A DNA stretch of 64,000 nucleotides from Adiantum capillus-veneris (Eukaryota > Streptophyta > Polypodiopsida > Polypodiales > Pteridaceae), in the NCBI GenBank assembly GCA_014529385.2, contig CM043969.1:30522946-30586945 (forward strand), given 5' to 3'. Shown in pieces: positions 30,376 to 39,223 of the stretch. Each line of letters starts with the position of its first letter. Position 1 is the first letter of the stretch. The notes below the pieces were generated by a model, which worked only from the letters and a program-made list of their open reading frames with translations, was not told the DNA's origin and made no database searches. Made by a program: the position numbers and the translations under genes.

Positions 30376-32423
30376 TGGTGCATCCAAAGTGTGTCGACTC
30401 TAGACGGTGGCATGGACAGGTGTGTACATGCAAGCAAAGGCATGGTAAAGGACTGAAGCAGCTAGAAAGATCTGGGAATGGCAGGTGGCAGCGAAAGTGT
30501 ATGCATGATGCGGCTTATAGGCCAGGGAATGCTCCATAAGGGGCTCATTGGGGTAGCAGGTGAAGGAGATGCAAAGTGCAGCCTTTGGGTCCAGAAATAA
30601 AGAGCTTCAAGTGCTGAAGGAGTAGGTCCAGACGACTCATCAAATCAAGCTACGGAGCCCAAGTTATTGAAGGTTAAAGTTTTGGTGGTTTCTAGATTTT
30701 TGCCGGATAGGGCAACTAGGGACAGGTGGCTCGGGCTGATGTCAGTCCATACATGTGTAGAGCTCAATTCATGGAGCCTACCCGTCTTTTCGGATTGCGG
30801 ATAAGAGCCATGGTTTGCAAGATATGATCATTTGAAGTTTTCCCGGGGGCCCCGGGTCTGAGCCCACTTGGCCGCAATGGAGAATGTGCCTTCTCGAATC
30901 TTTTGAGCCTCGACGAAGTTCTAGAGCGGAGTGTACATTATACGAAGCTAACAGGAAGAGACTATATGCCAAACAGAGTCCGGAGCAAGAAGTTATGGAA
31001 GTCGGAAGCTGGGGTACCTTTGCCCAAAATTATTTGCAGATGATTTTTTCCATTTTTGAAGGCCTAGATTCGAGGATGCTGAGAAGTCAAAGTGCAGATA
31101 CAGAGAGGGTCATTGTAGCCAGCAAGATGGAGTTTCGGTCAGTGTTTGCAGCTTGGCAGAAGGAGGTGGGAGCAAAAAATGGGAGGCAGACAAAGGCACG
31201 CTAAAAACATTTTTGTTGTAAAAAAAGAGGGTTTTTTTTGTTTTTTGAAGGCCTTAAAAGGCAGTGGGGCTGCGGAGCCACCACGTGGCAAGGCTATGAT
31301 CCCATATGCGCAGTAGTGGGGCAGAAGGCTGTGGTATAAAGCCTAGGTCGATAGGCCCATTGGGTATGTAACAAGGGCGTGGAGAGCTCTTGGAGCTCCT
31401 TGGCCATGGCGCGTGGGCGTGGCTCTGAACGCGGTGTTGTCTTGGCCGAACGTGGCGCTGCAGTGGCAATGGCCGGCGATTTTGGTGGCAATGGCTGGCG
31501 GTGGCACCCATGGGCGGCCGCATGGCGGTGTGATGGTGCATTTCGGTGATGATGTGGCAGTGGTGTTTCCACGGCCCATGGGGCGGGAGGAGAGGGGGCA
31601 TTAGCGACATCGCTATTGCCTCCCCCCCCTCGTGTAAGGGAAAGGTCCCACAGTACCATGCAAGGAGAGTGGGAAGGAGAGTCCGAGAGAAGTCAAGTGG
31701 ACAAAGCCAAATGCAAGGCCAAGAGAGGAGGAAGTCCGGCCAGCCAAATTGGGCGGACCAAAGCCCAGTGTGCACACCATGCAAAACTTTCCAAAGTAAA
31801 CTAGGCCAAGTGTTGGCAATGCAAGTTAATGCTAAATAGAACTCCAAATGAAGTGCACGACATGGAAGACTCACCCATTTTTTCTTTTTTGGGGCTCCTA
31901 GGCACACCCCTATAAAAGGAGGTTTTTGTTCATTTTTTAGGGTCTTTTGACCAGTTGGCTTTTTTGCCTGTGTGTGAGATTGGAAGCTTTGAGCTTGTGT
32001 GTTGCTAAGCTTACCATTGAAGCTGCATACATCGGTTGTACTACTCTCTATGCAATAATACCACTCACTTGCCCCAATCTCGTGTGTTCGATCCTTCTCC
32101 CCATCCCCCTCCTCTTCTCTCGCTCTTCGTGTATTGGCCATTGCTTGCGGAGGGTTCGCCTGCAGCTCGAGAGGTGTTACCAAGAGGGAAAATTAGGAGT
32201 GTCTTGTGATTCGGAAGGGTGATTTGAGCAGTGTGGGTGTTTTTGTGTTGCGGGTGTTTTTTGCAAGGTGTGAGGTAGTTGTTTTGTATGCTAAAGCGGA
32301 GTTGTTAGTGCAAATAAGCCAATTTGAAGGTGTTTTTTGAGAGGTTAGGGGTGTTGTGGAATCCCTGGGCTATAGAGAGGCAAGTATTTTGTGTCCGTGG
32401 TGTGTTCCCTATTCCCCCTCTCC
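30376..32423 (+). repeat. NA-1 3' LTR
   Basis: About 2048 bp, TGGTGCATCC onward, closely matching the 5' LTR, with TATA box at 31911-31918. It lacks the small SalI-like tandem duplication of the 5' LTR and carries 132 extra terminal bases (32292-32423). Confidence 0.8.
31911..31918 (+). promoter_or_regulatory. NA-1 3' LTR TATA box
   Basis: TATAAAAG in the same CCTATAAAAGGAGG context as in the 5' LTR. Confidence 0.55.
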
Positions 32424-32424
32424 G

Positions 32425-34445
32425 ACGTGTGCATCTGGAAGGCATGTGTCTCTATGAAAATTGCTCTCAAAAAGATATGGCGTTCTAGGCACTGCCTTGG
32501 TCAATATGCATGCCAAATGTGGGACACTTCAAGAAGGACTGTTCCAAGATATTGTTGTTCTTAGCAATGCCTTGGTCAATATGTATACTGAATGTGGTGC
32601 ACTTCAGAAAGCACAAAACCTGCATGAGGAGATTCATATCCCTGATGCTGTCTCTTAGAGTGCATTGATTGCAAGATACGCAAAACAAGAGCACGGACAG
32701 AAAGCTCTTGGATGTTTCTAGCAGATCTGAATCGAGGACCTCTTTCCAGATGCAATCACATACACGTGCATCTTGAAGGCATATGTATGTACACAAGATG
32801 GCGATGTGGGTCCCTCTCCATATGATATCACCTACGTGTCCACATTGCATACATGTGTCTCTATGCAAGAGGCTAATACGCGCACAAAAAATCAGCTTTT
32901 TTTTGTTGTTCAAAGGCTGTTCATGCTTACTATCGGAACGCACGAAAAGTACTCCAGGAGCTTACTATGCGGAACTCTGCCTCTTCAATTGCACTAATTG
33001 TGGGATGTGCCACACAACAGTGGTGCAAGGAAGCTCTTGACTATTTTCAGCTGATGCGAAGCGACCATCTCTCCACATGAAGCGAGAACATCTCTATGGA
33101 TGCATCATTTTGAAAGAATGTCACAATTTGCGACAAGCAGAAATGGGCAAAAGGCCTTGCCTATTTTGAACAGATGCAGGATACGCGCGATGAGAGCATG
33201 GCCAGAAAGATTTTAGCTATTTTCAGCAGATGCAAAGCGAGGGCCTCTCTCTAAATGCGATAACATATGTTGTTGTGGGATGTCGTCTTTTGGAACGCAC
33301 TGATTGCAGAATATGCCCGACAAGGGTTGGGCATGGAAGCTCTGGCTATTTTCAATAGGTGTGAAGCAAGGGAAATTCTCTACGTGTGCATCTTGAAGGC
33401 ATGTGGCTGATGACATGTATGTGAGAGGTGGTCATTACAGGAAGCACAAAACATACGCGAGGAGGTCTCTTTGAGTGCATCGATACATGCAACATGAGCA
33501 GGGTCAAAAACCTCAGATATGCTTATCGCAAAGGTATCAGAATCCACGATGTGATTGCTAGTCGGGGGTGGGGGCTGTTGAAAAAAAATGTTATGGTTGG
33601 CACTGCCTCGGTGGACATGTATGCAATTACCTACACCTGTATCTTGAAGGCATGTGGCATTACGTAAGACATTGATATGGGCAAAAGAATTATTGATGAT
33701 ATTTTCAGTCAAGGGCTGTTGAAAAAAGAAGTCATGCTTGTATGCTTTTCGATGGTGATACTAACAAGAAAGTTCATAATTATATTGTTAGTCAGAGGCT
33801 CTTGGAAAAAGATGTCGTGCTTGGAATTGCCTTGGTTGATATGTATGCAAAATGTGGTGCACTACAGGATATACCCAACATGGCTATGGAAATAAGGAAG
33901 TAATCAAATGTTTCACCAGATGCAAAAGAAAGGTGCTTTTTCATGGCTAGGATGTTTTCATGAGATATGCACAACATGGATGTGGCAACAAAGCATTGAG
34001 ATGTTTTTAGCAGATGTGAAGGAAAGGCCTTCCTTCAAATGCAATCACCTATGCAATTAGGGGCTATTGTGGGGCTGTTGCATTGTGCTTGGGAATGTGG
34101 CAAGCTTGATGAGTCCAAAACACTACTTGACAACATGGACTATGGTGTTAGCAGGTTATGCACATGAAGAACAAGATTGATTTGTTATAAATTGTCTTGA
34201 GTAGATGCAATGTGAGGGTGTTTTGCTAAATGTAGCGACGTATGTTTGCACATTGAAAGCTTGTGCCACAAGCAAAGCTATTGATAGGGGAAGGTATATT
34301 CATGATGAGATTCTAACGCAGGGGTCTTTGAAAAGACATATATATAAGCACAAAAAATTACAATTATATTGCTAGTCAGAGGCTCTTGAAAAAAGATGTC
34401 GTGCTTGGAACTACCTTGGTCCATATGTATGCAAAATGTGGTGCG
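32425..34445 (+). pseudogene. Degenerate PPR array, segment 2
   Basis: Resumes the PPR sequence broken by NA-1 (CIWKACVSM near 32430). Signatures include LVNMHAKCGTLQ, ALVNMYTECGALQKAQNLHE (32560-32620), TYTCILKACGIT (33630) and VHMYAKCGA at the right end. Frames change many times. It is broken at the codon for Gly-Ala in CGA by insertion of NA-2. Confidence 0.85.
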
Positions 34446-36392
34446 ATGTCGTGCAGCTCCACTACCATGATGAGAAAAAGAGCAGAGAAATGCAAGCTAG
34501 GCTTCTTTCAAGCCTACCTGCTACATTGCCTGGCCTGTATGTACACCAACGACTGCCCAATGTTGGCCGGCGATAGTCGTAATTGGCAATGCCTGGCTAG
34601 TATCACACTCTTTGACTGAATGTGATGAGAAGACCTACGTCAAATGCAATCACTTATACTTGCATCTTAATGGCCAGTTGCAAAGTCCGCAACACTGAAA
34701 TGGGCAACAAATACCCACGATGATAATGTTAGTCGGTAGCTATTGTGGGGAAAGTTGTTGAGCTTGGTGATGCTTTGCCCAACATGTGCGACTGTGGCGC
34801 CTTTACAAAAGCATGATATTCATATCAAATGTGGTGCCCTCCTCAGCTCGTACGACCTTGAGCGTGCGATCATGTGGTCCAAGTCTCCCAGTTTATCCAG
34901 TACCCCCGCCGGGCTGGCTCTAAAAATATAAAAGCTATTAGCTAGCAGGGATATCTCCCCCCAAGCAATGGCCGCCCAAGGGAAACCAAGTGAGAGGCCG
35001 CCCATTTAATCAATTAAGGGTTGATAGTGTGTAAGGTGAACAAAAGAAAAGGAGAAAAAAGCGTGCAGCAGTCAGGGGCAATGAGCAGAGAAGCTACGCA
35101 GGGAGGAGGTCGCAGCGGCTTGCACAATGCCCAAAAGCCCGAGAGCGTGAAGCGAAATCTCATTGGCACGTCGAGGCGACCCTTTTCGGTAGCAGCTACG
35201 TCAAATTCCACGCTGGTCACTGTCCGTGCCTACCACGTCACTGAGCGGCTTTTCCCGTGCCACGTCAGTCACGGCGCCGTGACTGCGTGGTGGGGAAACT
35301 TTTTTAAGGGAGTTTTTTAGGGTGGCTTCAAGGAGCGGAGGAGGAAGGCAATTCGAAGCTTCAAGGAGCCAAGAAGGAATCTCCATAGCAAGGAAGCCAG
35401 GAGAAGGGAACAAGAGGTAACTAAGGGCAAAGCGTGAGAAGGGAACAAGAGGTAAACGAGGGCAAGGAGAAGGTGTTACGAAGCCAAGGCGAGGAAAGTC
35501 TCTTGCTCTCGGAACTAGGCAAGAGAGGCTCGGTCAAGCTTGAACAAAAGCAAGAGAGGCTCGAGCTCTCTCCCTTTTGAGCTTGAACAAAGAGCTTTGC
35601 TTTTTCTCTCTCGAGCTTGAACAAGAAGCAAGCAAGGAGAGTGGAAGCGAAGCAAAACGAGGGAGAGGAAGTTGAACTAAGGAGAAGAACTTGTCGAGGC
35701 CAGCAAGCAAAGCAAGGGAGTGAACTTGAAGCAAGCAAGGGCGAGCTTGGTCGAAGCAAGCAAGGGCTTGAAGTAAGCAAAGGAGAGCTTGGACGACTAT
35801 AAACCCCTAAGCTATCGGGGCAAGTTTGGCAGATCCCTTAAGGGAAAGTGAAGGAGTAAAATTGAGGATCTGTGAAGGAGGTGAAGAACGAGAAAGACGG
35901 GGGAAATTTTGGCAGATCTCTCTCAATCTTTCTCTCAATTAAGCATAAAAAGGACGACAGAGGCGATCAGAGGATGCTACATAGAGATAGCTTGCAGAGA
36001 ATTTGGCAATAATTGAAGCATAAAGATTGAGGCAATGAGCATAATTAGGTAAATGAGGCAGATAAAGAGACAGAAGGGAATCTCATCATCGACATCAGTC
36101 CAAAGTTGATTAAGCATTTTGTTAAGTCCGGTGTCGTTAACGGCCCGGTTAATCCTGTAAACGAGAGCTTGAACTCCTAGTTATCAGATGATTCTAGTGA
36201 CGGTGCTGTGAGCAGCCCACCTTGGCTAAGAATTAAGTTGTACTCAAAGCTTTAATCAATTAATTGATGATTACAGTGATTTCTAGATTCAGTTACATCT
36301 GTTGTTCTTGTTCTCTCTCTTTCACACCTCGCACAGCTAGAGGCCCGGCGGTTGCCCGGCTCACGTAGCAAACACATATCCCCCGACATCTT
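34446..36392 (+). repeat. NA-2 5' LTR
   Basis: ATGTCG at the start and CGACATCTT at the end. It lacks about 535 bp present in the 3' LTR, with the gap just after CTTTCAAGCCTAC (34520). TATA box 35798-35803. A purine-rich AAGCAAG/AGAGAGGC stretch (35.4-35.8 kb) is low-complexity, and long open frames through it are not meaningful. Confidence 0.85.
35798..35803 (+). promoter_or_regulatory. NA-2 5' LTR TATA-like box
   Basis: TATAAA in GACTATAAACCCC, followed about 590 bp later by the LTR end. Confidence 0.45.
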
Positions 36393-36408
36393 TGGTGAAC
36401 CCGATGCG
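36393..36408 (+). other. NA-2 primer-binding region
   Basis: TGGTGAACCCGATGCG begins at the LTR edge (36393). It starts with the TGG expected for a tRNA CCA end but differs from the TGGYGCCCCCA sites of other elements here. tRNA not identified. Confidence 0.5.
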
Positions 36409-36952
36409 AAACGAGCCGGGGTGGGAGGTAAAGATGGAGGATTTAGAGCAGATGATGAAGATGATTGCAGAATTAAGTGAGAACGATTTTGATGATAAGT
36501 CAACAGTTTCAGATTTTTCAAAGATGCTTCAATTGGTTCAAGGATCTCTACTTGAAATAGAGACCATAAAGAAGAAAAATCAAATGGATGAAGCTTTGGA
36601 TGCAATGTACGATGAGAGACGCCTCTTTGACGGATACGATCCAGAGGGCTACCTAGAGTGCTATGAGCTGGAGACCAGGGTAAGAGGGATACTAGAAGAG
36701 TTGATGATCAAATCTTTTGAGCAGTTAGTGAGTTTAGATGTGAAGGAACAGATTCAAGAGGTTACGAGAGCTTGCAACGACGACTGGGAGTATTTCAAAG
36801 AAGCTATTGTGCGAGCACGTTATGAGGAGTATGAAATCTATCAAGAACAGAGTTCAAGTCTACTGGACTACGCAGATATCCGAGGACAAGTACGATCAAA
36901 GTTAGAAGCTATGATTGATGAGTTTATTGTACAGGATGCTACCTTCTTATAG
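36404..36952 (+). CDS. NA-2 ORF1, gag-like
   Basis: Intact 183-codon frame from the first ATG (the frame is open back to the LTR edge). The N-terminal half is acidic and helical (EDLEQMMKMIAELSENDFDD). The C-terminal half has FDGYDPEGYLECYELETRV, then IQEVTRACNDDWEYFKEAI. The pattern F-x-G-(D/N)-x4-YL...W-x2-F is reminiscent of Ty3/Gypsy gag. Probably the capsid protein of the element; no CCHC knuckle. Two TAG codons (near 36950 and 36967) and a frame change separate it from ORF2. The gag assignment is my inference. Confidence 0.55.
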   Translation: MRNEPGWEVKMEDLEQMMKMIAELSENDFDDKSTVSDFSKMLQLVQGSLLEIETIKKKNQMDEALDAMYDERRLFDGYDPEGYLECYELETRVRGILEELMIKSFEQLVSLDVKEQIQEVTRACNDDWEYFKEAIVRARYEEYEIYQEQSSSLLDYADIRGQVRSKLEAMIDEFIVQDATFL

Positions 36953-36978
36953 GCTAATGATGAGACATAGTCAAAGCT

Positions 36979-38115
36979 GTGTATGAGAAGTTGGGGTTTG
37001 TAGATGCCTTGCATGAAGTAGAAGTCCTTGAGGGTGAGTCTCTACAACCTCAAACTACGCAAGGTAAATTTTTCAAAGAACATATACCTGTAGTACATGA
37101 AGAAAATAAATCATGGGATCAAGACAATGAATTGGCTAAAGCTCAGGAAGATGTGCAGGTGAATGAGTGCAGCCATATTCAAGTAGACATGCAGGAAGAT
37201 TCAGTTATAGCTGATAATTTTGCTATTGAATCAAAACAAGTGCAAAATTTTTTTGGTACATATTCTACCATAGAGGTGATTGAAGATACTGGTGCAAGTT
37301 TTGCTAAAGAGTTGATTAATGATACAAATGTCACAGGTCAAAGCAGGGATGCTGTTGAGAGCAGCAGGACCATGGATTTTGGTATGCCAAATTTACCAAA
37401 TTTGGATGTACCAGATTTTGAGGATTTGGCTAAGCAAGAGTATGTGCTTGATTTAGAGGGGGTGCAGACTCCTTCATTGACAAGTTTTTGTGAAGCACAG
37501 CTACCAAATTGGAAAATTGATCTTGAATGTGATGATGATGAATCAGAGGGGGTGCAGACTCCCTTGACACGCTTCTGTGACCTAGAGCTACTGATCTCGC
37601 AGACTGATCCTGATTTCGATGATGGTGATTTAGAGAGGGAGCAAACTTTTCCTCTATCAAGAATTTGTGAGATAGGACACACACTATGGCAAAATGATTA
37701 TGAAATTGATGATGCTGATTCAGAGGTGGTGCATAGTGAAGTGCAATCTCTTGTTGATGATTATGATTGGTTTCATTGTGCGGATGATACAGACAGAGCA
37801 GTAGATGAAATTTTCAATGTGCATGATGAACTTTGTGCTATAGAAGTGCAAAGATATCTGGCTGAGGGTGAAAGACTTAAAGAGCAGTTTATAGTAGATG
37901 CATTTAGTATGCATGTCACCTGTGGAAATCTTAGTTTACAACAACCTAAGATGTACAAGATGGAGGAACCTTATTTAGTGGTGGACCTAGACCTTATGTG
38001 CTTATTGGACGAAGCTTTGGAAGGGTTCTCAAACACAGATGCTAAGGATACCAATCAATTCAGAATCATGCATGAGCAAGTTTCAGCAGAGACGATGAAC
38101 TTATGCAGTTGTTAG
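36979..38115 (+). CDS. NA-2 ORF2, long acidic protein of unknown function
   Basis: 378-codon frame starting at a GTG with no ATG near its 5' edge, so probably the continuation of an upstream frame. Highly acidic. About residues 155-260 hold three imperfect repeats of roughly 30 residues: EGVQTPSLTSFCEAQLPNW, EGVQTPLTRFCDLELL and EREQTFPLSRICEIGHTLW, each followed by an Asp-rich linker. The C-terminal part is also acidic with scattered aromatics. No enzyme motif. A one-base shift at about 38.09 kb joins it to ORF3. It occupies the place of pol. Not recognised. Confidence 0.5.
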   Translation: MYEKLGFVDALHEVEVLEGESLQPQTTQGKFFKEHIPVVHEENKSWDQDNELAKAQEDVQVNECSHIQVDMQEDSVIADNFAIESKQVQNFFGTYSTIEVIEDTGASFAKELINDTNVTGQSRDAVESSRTMDFGMPNLPNLDVPDFEDLAKQEYVLDLEGVQTPSLTSFCEAQLPNWKIDLECDDDESEGVQTPLTRFCDLELLISQTDPDFDDGDLEREQTFPLSRICEIGHTLWQNDYEIDDADSEVVHSEVQSLVDDYDWFHCADDTDRAVDEIFNVHDELCAIEVQRYLAEGERLKEQFIVDAFSMHVTCGNLSLQQPKMYKMEEPYLVVDLDLMCLLDEALEGFSNTDAKDTNQFRIMHEQVSAETMNLCSC

Positions 38116-38670
38116 ATGATGCACTAATTGATTTTGAGCCTCTACGAGATAGAAAATTGTTTTCTGATGCATCTTTTGAGCCTAATGAAGAGGATTTTAT
38201 CAGAGACTTGATGTATTCAGATATGCATGATTCAGATTCCAATACTAGTGAAAATGAAGGTGTACTGCCAATGCTTCTACCTGTGATTCATGATCGAGAA
38301 TTGGATGAGCCAATTGCACACGGGATATGGCAGTATGTCATGCTACCCGATGCTATATGGAATCTGATGTTACCCTATGATGTAGGGGATTTTGAGCTAG
38401 CCTTTGACCCAGGAGGTGATAGGTATATGCATGTTCCTAGGCAATTGACTTATATGCCACATGATCCAGGCGGTTTGTATGAAGATTTGTGGGTTAATAT
38501 ATGTTTATGCTCTACTGATTGGAAATTATTGTATCTTCCCTATGATCCTGGAGGATGGTGCAATTTTTTTTAAAGGAATGCTCACAGTTGGGAAAATGAT
38601 TAGTTTCCTGTTTGATCCGGGGGGACTACTAAAGTGCAAAGTTGTAGATTTGAAGAGTACCAACTATCTG
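38103..38670 (+). CDS. NA-2 ORF3, DPGG-repeat tail
   Basis: Reads LLDDALIDFEPLRD, then a C-terminal region with the tetrapeptide Asp-Pro-Gly-Gly recurring: AFDPGGDRY, MPHDPGGLYED, LPYDPGGWCN, and after a stop (about 38573) LFDPGGLLKC at about 38.61 kb. Spacing is roughly 20-30 residues, each copy preceded by hydrophobic and aromatic residues. It probably formed the C-terminus of one protein with ORF2. I do not recognise this repeat. Confidence 0.5.
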
Positions 38671-39211
38671 TTGTAGCAGGTTGCATGGTACAAGAATTTG
38701 TTTTCTAGATCTATGCTAAGTCAGAAGAGTGTTAGGTTATGCATTTAATAAGATTACATGGCTGGCTTCCAGTTGACTTCTTTGGATAATTGATGAAGTA
38801 TCTTCACATCTATTGAGTTGGTTCTGCTAACAGAACTTGAAGTAAAGGACTTGACGGCCATTCCGTGTGCAGACAGAGTAAGGCATACTTGAGCTTGACA
38901 GGGCTCCCTTAAGAGAGCTTAATGGTCAAGCCGTGTGCAACATTAATTGGAGCACTTGAGTCTGGCACGGTTCACTAAATAGGTTATCCATAATTGAATG
39001 ATTTGAAGATACGGCAGATACAGTTCAGAGATTTTCAATGGGCATCTATCTAATGATTAATCTAGAGCATTAATGATAGGGTATAAGCCTTATTTTATCT
39101 TTTTCATATGTTTACCAGTTACGTGAGTCTGATGATGGGTAAGGAGCTTAAGGTACCTAAAGCAGATGCAGATTGAAGTGCTATTGGCACAGACCAGAGG
39201 CTGTGCAGGTT
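38671..39211 (+). other. NA-2 interior before the polypurine tract
   Basis: No open frame worth calling. A repeated phrase (CCGTGTGCA, 38865 and 38933) and AT-rich sequence. Confidence 0.4.
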
Positions 39212-39212
39212 C

Positions 39213-39223
39213 AGAGGGGGTGG
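39213..39223 (+). other. NA-2 polypurine tract
   Basis: AGAGGGGGTGG, identical to gypsy-1 and followed by the same ATGTCGT. Confidence 0.8.

Larger units (their letters stand above)
26197..32423 (+). mobile_element. NA-1: non-autonomous LTR retrotransposon
   Basis: 6.2-kb plus-strand element: 5' LTR 26197-28145, primer site 28146-28163, interior with a gag remnant and acidic reading frames, polypurine tract 30357-30369, 3' LTR 30376-32423. It sits inside a PPR codon run: left flank ends CACCTACGT, right flank resumes ACGTGTGCATC. The target duplication is therefore TACGT with a first-base change on the right (GACGT). No protease, RT or integrase. The LTRs are homologous in blocks to the gypsy-1 LTR. 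Confidence 0.8.

Noticed and set aside
31254-32183. 309-codon minus-strand open frame in the NA-1 3' LTR
   Set aside because: Antisense to the element; in the 5' LTR the same stretch is broken into pieces, and the composition is G/C-rich low complexity.
35421-35802. Long Ser/Leu-rich or Lys/Glu-rich frames in the NA-2 LTR
   Set aside because: Produced by low-complexity AAGCAAG/AGAGAGGC repeats; present on both strands and in the other LTR copy with changes.
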